Assembly: GCF_017741935.1 (NCBI RefSeq)
Contig: NZ_JAGHMH010000028.1
Location: 682,001-746,000 of the forward strand
Reading direction: 5' to 3'
DNA length: 64,000 bases
DNA from: Rhizobium sp. 16-449-1b
GTDB lineage: Bacteria; Pseudomonadota; Alphaproteobacteria; Rhizobiales; Rhizobiaceae
The notes beneath the pieces are model-generated. The model searched no databases. It saw only the letters and a list, made by a program, of their open reading frames with translations, and was not told the DNA's origin. This document shows, in pieces, positions 16,109-25,001 of this stretch; position 1 is the first letter of the stretch, and each line of letters begins with the position of its first letter. A program made the position numbers and the translations under genes.

Positions 16109-18022
16109 TCAGTCGATGTTCTTTTCCAGCTGCTCCGCCGCGATATCGGGCGGCGTCCAGCCGCGTTCGGCCTTTTCGCCCAGCGCGCTGCGGTCACCCA
16201 TCATTGCCTGCTCAAGCAGGTCGGCGATCTCCTTGGCCTTGGCGATGTATTCCTTGTTGTCGAATACCTCGACCTCTTCCCGCCACAGAGGCGCGAGTTG
16301 ATGAAGGCCTCGGACATCCTGGCGGACGAACACGGCCTTGCTCTTTTCGACGTCATAAGGATGCATGCCGAGCCCCTTCAGCGCGTAGCCAGCGGCGCGC
16401 ACGGAGCTGTCGAACACCTCGCGGACGATATCGTGCGCGCCGGCCTCATAGAGCCGGTAGACGGTGGTGCGGTCGAGCGCGCGGGCGATGATATGGATAT
16501 GCGGGTTCTCCCGGCGCGCATGCTTGACGATCTCGATCGCCCGCTCCGAATCGTCGATCGCGACGACTAGGACCTTGGCCTCATGAAGCCCCGCCGAATG
16601 CAGCAGGTCCGGGCGGCTGGCGTCGCCGAAGAAGGAGCGGACGCCGAACTTGCGCAGGCCGTCGATGACATCAGCCTGGTGGTCAAGCACGATGGTCTTG
16701 TAGCCATTGGCGAGAAGCATGCGGTTGACGATCTGCCCGAAGCGGCCGAGGCCGGCAATGATGACGGAGCCCGGCTCGGGGATCTCGTCGGCGTCTTCCT
16801 CCTGCCGGCGGTCGAAGCGCGGCACGATCAGCTTGTCGAAGATGATGAAGAGGGCGGGTGTGAACAGCATGGAAACCGCGACAACCAGCAACAGGATCGC
16901 CGCCAGGTCGGGCGGCAGAACCGCGCTCTGGACGGTAAACGAGATCAGCACGAAGCCGAACTCGCCGGCCTGTGCCAGCCCCAGCGCGAAAAGCCAGCGG
17001 TCGGTTCCGCGCAGCTTGAACACGAAGGCGAGAGCCAGCAGCACGATCGCCTTCAGCACCATCACGCCAAGAGTTATCCCGAGCACGGACCAGATCTGCG
17101 CATAGAGCAACGAGAAATCGATGCTGGCGCCGACGGTGATGAAGAACAGGCCGAGCAGCAATCCCTTGAACGGCTCGATATCGCTCTCGAGCTCGTGGCG
17201 GAATTCGCTGTTGGCGAGCACGACGCCGGCCAGGAACGTGCCGAGCGCCGGCGACAGGCCGACCACGGTCATCAGCAGCGCGATACCGATGATCAGTAGC
17301 AGGGCGGCGGCGGTGAAGATCTCGCGCAGCTTGGAGCGGGCGATGAGCCGGAAGATCGGGCGCGACAGATAGTGGCCGGCCGCGATGACAAAGGCGACGG
17401 CAACGATCGTCACCAGCGTCACCTGCCAGCCCGGCAATCCCTCGACAAGGCTGAACGAGTGGTGGCCGCCGCTCTCGGCATTGCTGCCGAGCGGATGGCG
17501 CACAAGCTCCGGCAGCGCCAGAAGCGGGATGAAGGCCAGCATGGGAATGACGGCGATATCCTGGAACAGCAGCACCGAGAAGCTCGCCTGGCCGCCGGAC
17601 GAACGCAGCAGCCCCTTTTCACCCAGCGTCTGCAGCACGATCGCGGTAGAGGACAGCGAAAAGATGAAGCCGATCGTCAGCGCGACGCTCCAGACCTGGC
17701 CGAGAAGCATGGCACAGCCCATGACCACGAGCGATGTGACAATCACCTGCAGCCCGCCAAGCCCGAGCAGCTTGGCGCGCATCTCCCACAGCGCGCGGGG
17801 CTGCAGTTCGAGGCCGACGAGAAACAGCATCATCACCACGCCGAACTCGGCGAAGTGCTGCAGGTCCTGCGTCTCGTTTCCGACCAGATGCAGCGCCGGG
17901 CCGATGACGATGCCGGCGATGAGATAGCCGAGCACGGAGCCGAGCCCCAGCCGCTTGGCGATCAGCACGGAGACGACGGCTGCCAGCAGATAGATGAAGG
18001 CCTGGAAGATGAAGCTATTCAT
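16109..18022 (-). CDS. kefC: Kef-type cation/proton antiporter (CPA2 family) with TrkA-N domain
   Basis: Inner-membrane potassium efflux system protein. About 12 membrane segments span residues 1-385 with the CPA2 signatures VLGYLIAGIVIGP, FSLSSTAIVLQTL and LGLAQAGEFGFVL. A cytoplasmic RCK/TrkA-N domain starts near 417 with VIIAGLGRFGQIVNRML, the nucleotide/glutathione-binding fold that gates KefB/KefC. At 637 residues it matches family length. ATG 18022 is chosen over a frame extension to 18037 because it overlaps the kefF-like stop by 8 nt, showing translational coupling. In E. coli this pair releases potassium and acidifies the cell during electrophile stress. KefB versus KefC cannot be separated here. 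Confidence 0.88.
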   Translation of the reverse strand: MNSFIFQAFIYLLAAVVSVLIAKRLGLGSVLGYLIAGIVIGPALHLVGNETQDLQHFAEFGVVMMLFLVGLELQPRALWEMRAKLLGLGGLQVIVTSLVVMGCAMLLGQVWSVALTIGFIFSLSSTAIVLQTLGEKGLLRSSGGQASFSVLLFQDIAVIPMLAFIPLLALPELVRHPLGSNAESGGHHSFSLVEGLPGWQVTLVTIVAVAFVIAAGHYLSRPIFRLIARSKLREIFTAAALLLIIGIALLMTVVGLSPALGTFLAGVVLANSEFRHELESDIEPFKGLLLGLFFITVGASIDFSLLYAQIWSVLGITLGVMVLKAIVLLALAFVFKLRGTDRWLFALGLAQAGEFGFVLISFTVQSAVLPPDLAAILLLVVAVSMLFTPALFIIFDKLIVPRFDRRQEEDADEIPEPGSVIIAGLGRFGQIVNRMLLANGYKTIVLDHQADVIDGLRKFGVRSFFGDASRPDLLHSAGLHEAKVLVVAIDDSERAIEIVKHARRENPHIHIIARALDRTTVYRLYEAGAHDIVREVFDSSVRAAGYALKGLGMHPYDVEKSKAVFVRQDVRGLHQLAPLWREEVEVFDNKEYIAKAKEIADLLEQAMMGDRSALGEKAERGWTPPDIAAEQLEKNID

Positions 18023-18632
18023 GGGGCGTGCTCTCACGAAGCGGAAGCGTCTCGGCGCTCAGCAGTTCCATGCCGGCGGCGGCGTCGATGTCGAAGGTTT
18101 CGTCACGCAGAGCCTCCAGCAGCCGGCGGTAGCCCTCCAGATGCGGCTCGGCCCGGCCGTCGCCGCGCGCATCGTGCGCGGCAAACAGCGCGTACGGTGC
18201 AACGAAGCGCATCCGGCACAGATTTGCCGTCTGCTCCAGCGGAGACAGCAGCGCCCGAAGACGGAAATGATTGCGGCCCTCTTCGGTATAGGCGTGGTCG
18301 GGGCCGCCGGCGGTGATGACGGGGAGAAATACCTTGCCCGCCAGCTTGTCTCCGGTGTGGCCATAGGCGAAGCCATATTCCAGCACCAGATCCTGCCACT
18401 CCTTGAGGATCGATGGGGTCGAGTACCAGTAGATCGGAAACTGGAAGATGATCACGTCGTGCTTCAGCAGCCGGGCCTGCTCGACGTCGATGTCGATATC
18501 GAGCTTGGGATACTCGGCGTAGAGATCGACGAAGGTCACGCCTTCGATGCCGCCGGCGATCTTGGCCATAAGAATATTGACGCGCGAATGGCGCTGTCCG
18601 GGGTGGGCGAAGAGCACGAGCACCTTGGCCAT
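18015..18632 (-). CDS. kefF: Kef ancillary NAD(P)H oxidoreductase (flavodoxin fold)
   Basis: A 205-residue cytoplasmic flavoprotein of the KefF/KefG/NQO family that binds and activates the Kef antiporter. Features are the N-terminal VLVLFAHPGQRHSRVN phosphate-binding loop for FMN, the FQFPIYWYSTPSILKEW active-site segment (about 63-79), and the GGPDHAYTEEGRNHF region typical of quinone reductases. It precedes and overlaps the antiporter gene, the order seen in kefFC. Assignment to KefF rather than KefG is by position and is tentative. Confidence 0.88.
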   Translation of the reverse strand: MAKVLVLFAHPGQRHSRVNILMAKIAGGIEGVTFVDLYAEYPKLDIDIDVEQARLLKHDVIIFQFPIYWYSTPSILKEWQDLVLEYGFAYGHTGDKLAGKVFLPVITAGGPDHAYTEEGRNHFRLRALLSPLEQTANLCRMRFVAPYALFAAHDARGDGRAEPHLEGYRRLLEALRDETFDIDAAAGMELLSAETLPLRESTPHE

Positions 18633-18720
18633 CTATGGGCTCCCATCTGAATTCGGAATGCGTGAGATCCAGGGCCGGATCGGTCTGAAGTGCGCGGGAT
18701 CCGCACGGCCTTGGCAAGAC

Positions 18721-19026
18721 CTAATAGAAGTGCGGGATCGGCCCTACCTGTTCGGTTTGATCAGGCAAGTCAACCATGATTTCATCCACATAGCACCATC
18801 CCCATCCCTCCGGCGGATCATAACCCTCCATGACGGGATGACCGGTTTCATGGAAATGGCCGGTGGCGTGCCGGCCGATCGACTGGTCGCAGCAGCCGAC
18901 ATGGCCGCATTCACGGCACAGCCGCAGATGCACCCAGGCCTGACCGATCGCCAGGCACTCTTCACAACCGCGCGTCCTTGGGCGGACATCGCGGACCAGG
19001 CGAACATGCTTGCAAGTATGCGACAT
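18721..19026 (-). CDS. UBP-type zinc finger protein
   Basis: A 101-residue single-domain protein with the zinc-finger fold found in ubiquitin-specific proteases. Visible ligands are C5/H7 near the start, GCEEC (about 20-24), LCRECGHVGCCD (about 36-47), and the histidines of HATGHFHETGHPV (about 53-65). The invariant GHVGCCD and TGHPV blocks are intact. Bacteria lack ubiquitin in the usual sense, so the ligand is unknown; a C-terminal peptide or small ubiquitin-like protein is possible. It lies 88 bp upstream of the kefF-like gene on the same strand and about 2.7 kb from the CNBD-reductase gene. It may be part of the same electrophile/redox stress unit. Confidence 0.88.
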   Translation of the reverse strand: MSHTCKHVRLVRDVRPRTRGCEECLAIGQAWVHLRLCRECGHVGCCDQSIGRHATGHFHETGHPVMEGYDPPEGWGWCYVDEIMVDLPDQTEQVGPIPHFY

Positions 19027-19182
19027 GGTTCTTCCTCTCGTTAGCTGAATTTATGCGGGCGACTTAGGCTGTTGGCAATCGCTTCCTGCGAGCCCGCTAT
19101 CACGGGCTTCCTGCGTATGGCATGGGGGATTCGCAGCTTACTCAAGAGACTTATGCAGTCGTTCAGCGCGCGGGCAACTATA

Positions 19183-19216
19183 CCCAGGTATGCCCCCACA
19201 AGACCCAGGTCTATGC
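19183..19216. promoter_or_regulatory. Direct repeat with 21-bp spacing, candidate AraC-family operator
   Basis: CCCAGGT occurs at 19183-19189 and again at 19204-19210, exactly two helical turns apart, each followed by a nearby ATGC. AraC proteins often bind direct repeats with this spacing. The site is 95-128 bp upstream of the AraC gene at 19311 and 157-190 bp upstream of the zinc-finger gene start. Function is inference. Confidence 0.3.
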
Positions 19217-19310
19217 AAACTTGATCATAGTAGGATTCCGTCGGCGCGGTCCCGTCACCAGAATGAACCCAGAAAATCACACTTCAACGGTTTCAGGACG
19301 GAGATTGACG

Positions 19311-19919
19311 ATGCAGGCGACCGCGATGATTGCGATGGACCACCACGAGCCGAACATCAGCGCCCTCGGCGTCACTCAGCAGGCCTCCTCCGAAGTATCG
19401 CGGCTCCTCGCCCGCGCCATCCATTGCGTCGATCAGGACGAGGCGATCGCGATCGATCTCGTCAAACGCGCCTCGATGTTGATGAAACCATCGCCTGCCG
19501 TCTCGGCCAATGCGGCACCGCGCGAAAGGGCGGCGTCGGGCGGGTTGGCGCCGTGGCAGGTGGCACGGGTCAAGCGGTACGTCGAAGATAACATGTCGCG
19601 GACCGTGGCGATCGACGAGCTGGCGGAACTGGCACGGCTCAGCACCAGCTACTTCTCGGCCGCCTTCAAGACGAGCTTCGGTCTCTCGCCGCACAGCTAC
19701 GTCATCGCCCAGCGCGTCGAGCGCGCCAAGCAGCTGATGCTTTCCACCGATGCGCCCCTATGCGAGATCGCGCTCGATTGCGGCCTTGCCGATCAGGCCC
19801 ACCTCTCGCGGATTTTCCGCCGCGCGACCGGCACGACGCCCAGCGCCTGGCGCCGCTTCCGCCTTCGCCCTGCCGCCAGGCGCGAAGCAGCGGAATACGA
19901 CGTCGCGCTGACTGTCTGA
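19311..19919 (+). CDS. AraC-family transcriptional regulator
   Basis: A 202-residue regulator. The C-terminal half (about 92-190) is a complete double helix-turn-helix: VARVKRYVEDNMSRTVAIDE, LAELARLSTSYFSAAFK, and the second motif CEIALDCGLADQAHLSRIFRR followed by GTTPSAWRRFR. The N-terminal 90 residues have no recognised ligand domain. ATG 19311 follows a purine-rich GGACGGAGA stretch; the upstream open frame reads through the spacer and looks non-coding. It stands alone between the zinc-finger gene and the LysR gene, so its targets are not evident. Confidence 0.85.
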   Translation: MQATAMIAMDHHEPNISALGVTQQASSEVSRLLARAIHCVDQDEAIAIDLVKRASMLMKPSPAVSANAAPRERAASGGLAPWQVARVKRYVEDNMSRTVAIDELAELARLSTSYFSAAFKTSFGLSPHSYVIAQRVERAKQLMLSTDAPLCEIALDCGLADQAHLSRIFRRATGTTPSAWRRFRLRPAARREAAEYDVALTV

Positions 19920-20005
19920 CCGCGTCTCTCAAAGCACGAACGCGGCGGCGACCAATGATGCACTCGACACCAGTGCCACCGGTACCGGGGCACCTGAGAC
20001 CGCGA

Positions 20006-20902
20006 TCAGGCAGCCTGTTCGGCAAGCGCCGAGCGGATTGCGGAGATGAAAACCCGCACCTTTGGCAGGATCAGCCGGGTTGTCGGGTAAACCGCCCAAA
20101 TCGCGTTGGTCTCCGGTACGGCGTCCTCAAGCGTGATGCGAACCAGGCGGCCGGCGCGAATATCGTCTTCGACATTCCAGTCGGACAGCAGCGTGATGCC
20201 GCCGCCGGCAAGGCAGGCGGCGTGGCAACCGGCGATGCTGCTCGACGAGAAGCGTGCATTCAATCGCACATGCGCTTCTTCGCTCTGATGCGTGCCCCCG
20301 CGCATGAATGTCCAGTGCGTGACGCCGGTCATCGGAAGACAGTCGTGCTCAAGCAGATCGTGCGTGTTCACCGGTGCGCCGTGCCGCTCAAGGTAAGCGG
20401 GTGCGGCGACCAGCGACCGCGTGTTGTCGGCGAGCTTCTGGGCGATCAGGCTGCTGTCCTTCAGTCGCGCGATCCGGATTGCGAGATCGGTTCCGGAGGC
20501 AACGAGGTCAGGCAATCCGTCATTCATATCGACGGAAATCCTGAGATCCGGATTGTCGTCCAGCAGCTTCGGCACCAGCGGCATGACGAGTTTCAGGCCG
20601 AAGGCGATGGGGACCGAGACGCGCAACAATCCCGCCGCGCCCTCACCATCCGTCCGCAGGCGGGCCTTGGCCTCGTCCTCGTTTTCCACCAGCGCCTGGG
20701 CAAACGGCAGGAAGGTCTCCCCCTCCGGCGTCAGCGAAAGGGACCGCGTCGTGCGATGCATCAGCCGCACGTCCAGCGCCGCCTCAAGCGAAGCGAGACG
20801 ACGCGTCGCCACCATCGGCGCGATCCCAAGGCGCCGCGCTGCTTCCGAGAGACTGCCCGCGGCTGACGCAGCGACGAAAACCCTGACGTCCTCGGTATTC
20901 AT
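20006..20902 (-). CDS. LysR-family transcriptional regulator
   Basis: A 298-residue LTTR with an N-terminal winged helix (residues 3-62: VRVFVAASAAGSLSEAARRL, then APMVATRRLASLEAALDVRL and the THRTTRS-like RLMHRTTRSLSLT) and a periplasmic-binding-protein-like effector domain after about residue 90. It is divergent from the MFS gene at 21007, with a 104-bp spacer carrying a palindrome next to its own start. The usual reading is that it controls the transporter and itself. The effector is unknown. Confidence 0.92.
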   Translation of the reverse strand: MNTEDVRVFVAASAAGSLSEAARRLGIAPMVATRRLASLEAALDVRLMHRTTRSLSLTPEGETFLPFAQALVENEDEAKARLRTDGEGAAGLLRVSVPIAFGLKLVMPLVPKLLDDNPDLRISVDMNDGLPDLVASGTDLAIRIARLKDSSLIAQKLADNTRSLVAAPAYLERHGAPVNTHDLLEHDCLPMTGVTHWTFMRGGTHQSEEAHVRLNARFSSSSIAGCHAACLAGGGITLLSDWNVEDDIRAGRLVRITLEDAVPETNAIWAVYPTTRLILPKVRVFISAIRSALAEQAA

Positions 20903-20903
20903 T

Positions 20904-20920
20904 ATATCGACTTTCGATAT
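20904..20920. promoter_or_regulatory. 7-bp palindrome at the LysR start, candidate autoregulatory site
   Basis: ATATCGA CTT TCGATAT is a perfect inverted repeat lying 1 bp upstream of the LysR start codon and about 87 bp upstream of the MFS gene. LTTRs typically bind such dyads in divergent spacers. Close placement to its own start fits autorepression. Confidence 0.4.
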
Positions 20921-21006
20921 TCAGCCTGAACATTTTCGATCAGTACCGCGAGATACGAGAAAATAATAGATAGATCCCATCTTCTGAAGCCAGAAAGGCA
21001 AACAGC

Positions 21007-22224
21007 ATGACCACCGTCACCACAATCGAAAGGCCGGGGGCTGCCACATCGGCCGGCATAGGCCAGATCGGCCTTCTCGCCATGGCAGCAGCCAGCGGCA
21101 TCGCCGTCGCCAACATCTACTACAACCAGCCGATGCTCGGGATCATCGAAGCGGATTTTCCCGGCCAGCCCGCCACCGGGCTGATCCCGACCGCCACCCA
21201 ACTTGGCTACGCGCTCGGGCTGTTCCTGTTGCTGCCGCTCGGCGATCTCGTGCATCGCCGGCGTCTGATCATCGGCCAGTTCCTGATACTCGCCGTCGCG
21301 CTGGCGCTTGCGGCGATCGCGCCCACGGCTTGGACACTGGTTGCGGCGTCTCTCGTCGTCGGCGCGAGCTCAACGGTCGCCCAGCAGATCGTGCCCTTCG
21401 CAGCCTCGCTGGCATCGCCTGAAAAGCGCGGCGCCACGATCGGCACCGTGATGGCGGGCGTGCTCTCGGGCATCCTGTTCAGCCGCACCCTGTCTGGCTT
21501 TGTTGGCGAACATGCCGGCTGGCGCGCGATGTTCTGGATCGGCGTTCCGATGGCGCTCGTGGCCGCAGCCATGATGTTCGCCGCCTTGCCGAACCATCGC
21601 CCGACCTCGCGCATGCGCTATCACACCGCGATCCGTTCGCTCGCCCATCTGTGGAAGCAGCATCCGGCGCTGCGCACGGCGACCTTCGTGCAGGCAGCGC
21701 TCTTCGCGTCGTTCACCAGCTTCTGGACGATCCTGGCGCTCTACCTGCAAGGTCCGCGTTTCGGGCTCGGTGCTGATGTCGCGGGTCTGTTCGGTATCGT
21801 GGGCGCGGTCGGCGTCTTCGCGGCGCCGGTGGCGGGTCGCATAGCAGACAAGCGGGGCCCGCATTTCGTGGTGTGGCTCGGCGCGCTCTTGACGCTTGTG
21901 GCCTGGATCGTCTTTGGCGTGTGGTGGTCGATCGCAGCACTGATCATCGGCGTCATCGTGCTTGATTTCGGCATCCAGAGCGCACTGGTCTCGAACCAGC
22001 ATATCATATACGCGCTGGACCCCGAGGCCCGCAGCCGGCTGAACACCATCTTCATGACCGGCATGTTTCTCGGCGGTGCCGCCGGATCAGCGCTTGCGAC
22101 CCTTGCCTGGGGCTATGGTGCATGGTCGGCCGTGACCGTTCTCGGCGGATTGCTCGCCATCGTGTCGCTCGGCGTCAGGCTGCTTGACCATCGGGCACAG
22201 CCAAAGACGGCGGGACACCGCTAG
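21007..22224 (+). CDS. Major facilitator superfamily transporter
   Basis: A 405-residue integral membrane protein with 12 predicted segments in two halves split by a cytoplasmic loop around residues 195-220. The MFS motif A-like loop between TM2 and TM3 reads LGDLVHRRRLIIGQ, and an equivalent GRIADKRGPHFVV occurs after TM8. The family resemblance is to proton-driven multidrug or arabinose-efflux permeases (YnfM/AraJ type). It is divergent from a LysR regulator and ends at a strong bidirectional hairpin. The substrate is not predictable. Confidence 0.9.
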   Translation: MTTVTTIERPGAATSAGIGQIGLLAMAAASGIAVANIYYNQPMLGIIEADFPGQPATGLIPTATQLGYALGLFLLLPLGDLVHRRRLIIGQFLILAVALALAAIAPTAWTLVAASLVVGASSTVAQQIVPFAASLASPEKRGATIGTVMAGVLSGILFSRTLSGFVGEHAGWRAMFWIGVPMALVAAAMMFAALPNHRPTSRMRYHTAIRSLAHLWKQHPALRTATFVQAALFASFTSFWTILALYLQGPRFGLGADVAGLFGIVGAVGVFAAPVAGRIADKRGPHFVVWLGALLTLVAWIVFGVWWSIAALIIGVIVLDFGIQSALVSNQHIIYALDPEARSRLNTIFMTGMFLGGAAGSALATLAWGYGAWSAVTVLGGLLAIVSLGVRLLDHRAQPKTAGHR

Positions 22225-22246
22225 GCGGACGTCGATGCGCAAAGAA

Positions 22247-22278
22247 AAAGCGCCAGCCGTGTTTGCGGCTGGCGCTTT
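22247..22278. terminator. Bidirectional intrinsic terminator between MFS and DUF982 genes
   Basis: AAAGCGCCAGCC pairs perfectly over 12 bp with GGCTGGCGCTTT around an 8-nt loop, with A-rich sequence before and T-rich after. It sits between convergent genes and can serve both. Confidence 0.85.
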
Positions 22279-22299
22279 CGATTCAATTAAACGTGAAAA

Positions 22300-22545
22300 T
22301 CAGCCTTCGATCTGAAGGTTGGCATCTCGCGCTGCGGCGATCAGGGCCTGCCTCGCGTGCCCGCCGCCACGCTTTCCTTCCAGCACTGCTGCGCAGGCCT
22401 TGAGCGCGCGAACAAAGGATTCACCCGTCAAAACCGGCCATTTGTCGGCCAGCAGCCAGGCCGCGTCGCGCGTGCTTTTCACCACGTATTTCACAGAGCC
22501 AATCGCGATTGTGAGTGGTCTCTTCCAGAGCTTTTCATCAGTCAT
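22300..22545 (-). CDS. DUF982 domain protein
   Basis: An 81-residue protein of the DUF982 family, which is largely confined to Hyphomicrobiales and often multicopy. The pattern is visible: W7 with KRPLTI, then VKSTRDAAWLLADKWPVLTG (about 22-41), ALKACAAVLEG, and the C-terminal ARQALIAAARDANLQIEG. Its function is unknown. It is transcribed alone and converges on the MFS gene through the shared terminator. Confidence 0.85.
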   Translation of the reverse strand: MTDEKLWKRPLTIAIGSVKYVVKSTRDAAWLLADKWPVLTGESFVRALKACAAVLEGKRGGGHARQALIAAARDANLQIEG

Positions 22546-22763
22546 GCATCACCTCATCGGCGGCCTAAACGCGGGCCGGAGGATTTGGTTCCGCCGATGA
22601 TTTCAGATGAGGTGATGCTCATATAGCGAACGGTGAACGACCATCATGTCGCGCAAAAATCACCGCGCGACGCATTGGGGTCGTTTCATGGCGCTTTTGT
22701 TCATCGCACCCGATATCGTTTTGAGTGAAGATCGTCATTCACTCTTACTGGTGGTGCAGATCG

Positions 22764-24806
22764 ATGGCTTCGCAGGATCCCCTACTTCAACCATTCCAAT
22801 TGAAACACCTCACGCTGAAGAACCGGCTGATGTCGACCGCGCACGAGCCCGCGTATTCGGAAGACGGCATGCCGACCGATCGCTACCGGCTCTATCATCT
22901 CGAAAAGGCCAAGGGCGGCATCGCGCTCACCATGACGGCCGGCTCGGCGGTCGTCTCGCCGGATTCACCGCCTGCCTTCGGCAACCTGCACGCCTATCGC
23001 GACGAGATCGTGCCCTGGCTGAAGCGGCTTTCCGACGACTGTCACGAGCACGGCACCGCCGTGATGATCCAGCTTACCCATCTTGGCCGCCGCACCGGCT
23101 GGAACAAGGGCGACTGGCTGCCGGTGCTGGCGCCAAGCCCGATCCGCGAACCCGCCCACCGCGCCTTTCCCAAGGAGGCGGAAGAGTGGGACATCGAGCG
23201 GATAATCGATGATTACGTCTCGGCGGCTCAACGCATGCAGGCCGCCGGCCTCGATGGCATCGAGTTCGAGGCCTATGGCCACCTGATGGACGGCTTCTGG
23301 TCTCCGGCCACCAACATCCGCGAGGACGAATTCGGTGGCGGGCTCGAGAACCGGATGCGCTTTTCGACGATGGTGACAGAGGCTGTGCGCAAGGCGGTCG
23401 GCCCCGATTTCATCGTCGGCATCCGTCTTGTCGCAGACGAGCAGTGGGACAAGGGCCTGTCGCGCGAAGAGGGCGTGGAGATCGCCAAGCGGCTCGTCGC
23501 CGGCGGGTCGATCGATTTTCTGAATGTCATCCGCGGCCATATCGACAGCGACGCGGCGCTCAACAACGTCATCCCCATCCAGGGCATGCCGTCCGCGCCG
23601 CATCTGGATTTCGCCGGCGATATCAGGGCCGCCACGAAATTTCCGGTGTTCCACGCCGCCCGCATCTCCGACGTCGCGACCGCGCGCCACGCGATCGCCG
23701 AGGGCAAGCTCGATATGGTCGGCATGACGCGGCCCCACATCGCCGATCCGCACATCGTCAGAAAGATCGAAGCCGGCGAGGAAGCGCGCATCCGCCCCTG
23801 CGTCGGCGCGACCTACTGTCTTGATCGCATCTATGAGGGCGGCGAGGCGCTCTGTATTCACAATGCGGTCACGGGCCGCGAAACGGAACTGTCGCACGAG
23901 ATTGCCCCGGCCGCGTCGCCGAGACGTGTGGTAGTCGTGGGGGCAGGCCCGGCCGGGCTCGAAGCCGCGCGTGTGCTGGCCGAGCGCGGCCACACGGTCG
24001 ACATTCTGGAGGCGAGCGGCGAGGCGGGTGGTCAGGTCAATCTGCTGGTCCGCAATCCAAGGCGGCGAGAGATGGTTGGCATTATCGACTGGCGTCTGGA
24101 GGAGCTCGAGCGGCTAGGCGTCACGATACACTACAACGTCTTTGCAAGTGGCGACGACGTTCTGGCCTTCGAGCCGGATCTGGTGGTGGTGGCAACCGGC
24201 GGCATTGCCCAGTCGCCGGCGCTCGATGCTGGCGATGAGCTGGTCACCTCGACATGGGATATCCTGGCCGGCTCGACGAAGCCGGGCGAGACCGTGCTTC
24301 TGTTCGACGACAACGGCGCCCATCCCGGCATGTCGGCGGCCGAAGTGATCGCGAGTGCCGGCGCCGAGCTGGAGCTTGTGTCGCCAGAGCGCTTCTTCGC
24401 GCCGGAGATCGGCGGCATGAACCATGTGCCCTATGCCAAGGTCTTCGCCGAGAAGAACGTCAAGGTCACGATCAACACGCGCCTGAAAGCCGTGCGCCGC
24501 GATGGCAACCAGTTGGTCGCTGTCCTCGGCTCAGACTACGCCGAAGCGACCGCATGGGAGCGCCGGGTGTCGCAGGTGGTGGTCGAGCACGGCACGATGG
24601 CCAATGCCGATCTCTATTTCGAGCTGAAGCCGCTGTCGCGCAATCTGGGGGCGGTCGATTACGGCGCCTTGATCGCGAGACGAGCGCCCTTGCGCCAGCG
24701 CAATCCGGACGGCCGTTTCGATCTCATTCGAATCGGTGACGCGGTGGCGAGCCGCAATATCCACGCCGCGATCTACGAAGCCTTCCGCTTCGCATCACTT
24801 CTTTGA
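22764..24806 (+). CDS. NADH:flavin oxidoreductase of the N-methylproline demethylase type
   Basis: A 680-residue fusion of an FMN TIM barrel (about 1-360) and a dinucleotide-binding pyridine reductase half (VVVVGAGPAGLEAARVLAE near 390), as in trimethylamine dehydrogenase and dienoyl-CoA reductase. The N-terminal HLTLKNRLMSTAHEPAYSE block and the RPCVGATYCLDRIYEGGEAL iron-sulfur region closely match my recollection of StcD, which demethylates N-methyl-L-proline in stachydrine breakdown. Three clustered cysteines are seen; the position of the fourth canonical ligand is alanine. ATG 22764 was chosen by family N-terminus. The betaine transporter downstream supports a role in proline betaine or related betaine use. 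Confidence 0.85.
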   Translation: MASQDPLLQPFQLKHLTLKNRLMSTAHEPAYSEDGMPTDRYRLYHLEKAKGGIALTMTAGSAVVSPDSPPAFGNLHAYRDEIVPWLKRLSDDCHEHGTAVMIQLTHLGRRTGWNKGDWLPVLAPSPIREPAHRAFPKEAEEWDIERIIDDYVSAAQRMQAAGLDGIEFEAYGHLMDGFWSPATNIREDEFGGGLENRMRFSTMVTEAVRKAVGPDFIVGIRLVADEQWDKGLSREEGVEIAKRLVAGGSIDFLNVIRGHIDSDAALNNVIPIQGMPSAPHLDFAGDIRAATKFPVFHAARISDVATARHAIAEGKLDMVGMTRPHIADPHIVRKIEAGEEARIRPCVGATYCLDRIYEGGEALCIHNAVTGRETELSHEIAPAASPRRVVVVGAGPAGLEAARVLAERGHTVDILEASGEAGGQVNLLVRNPRRREMVGIIDWRLEELERLGVTIHYNVFASGDDVLAFEPDLVVVATGGIAQSPALDAGDELVTSTWDILAGSTKPGETVLLFDDNGAHPGMSAAEVIASAGAELELVSPERFFAPEIGGMNHVPYAKVFAEKNVKVTINTRLKAVRRDGNQLVAVLGSDYAEATAWERRVSQVVVEHGTMANADLYFELKPLSRNLGAVDYGALIARRAPLRQRNPDGRFDLIRIGDAVASRNIHAAIYEAFRFASLL

Positions 24807-24873
24807 GATCAGGTGCGACAAGGATGATCTTATTGCGACTGTCGTTACATGAGAACATTGAAAGAAAGCTCCA

Positions 24874-24908
24874 ATGCGCCATTTTTTGACGCAATCGGAA
24901 TGGCGCAT
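24874..24908. promoter_or_regulatory. 10-bp inverted repeat in the leader of the betaine transporter operon
   Basis: ATGCGCCATT at 24874-24883 is matched by AATGGCGCAT at 24899-24908, with a 15-nt loop. It lies between the demethylase stop and the binding-protein start, about 94 bp before the latter. No T-run follows, so it is an operator or leader hairpin rather than a plain terminator. Confidence 0.4.
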
Positions 24909-25001
24909 GCCGGGCCAATGACGGCTCAATGGGGAGGCTGGCGGACGCGGTGCTGCCGGCGCCCGGGTTCACGTTGCACCGCGACCAGAGGGAACAAGAA
25001 A

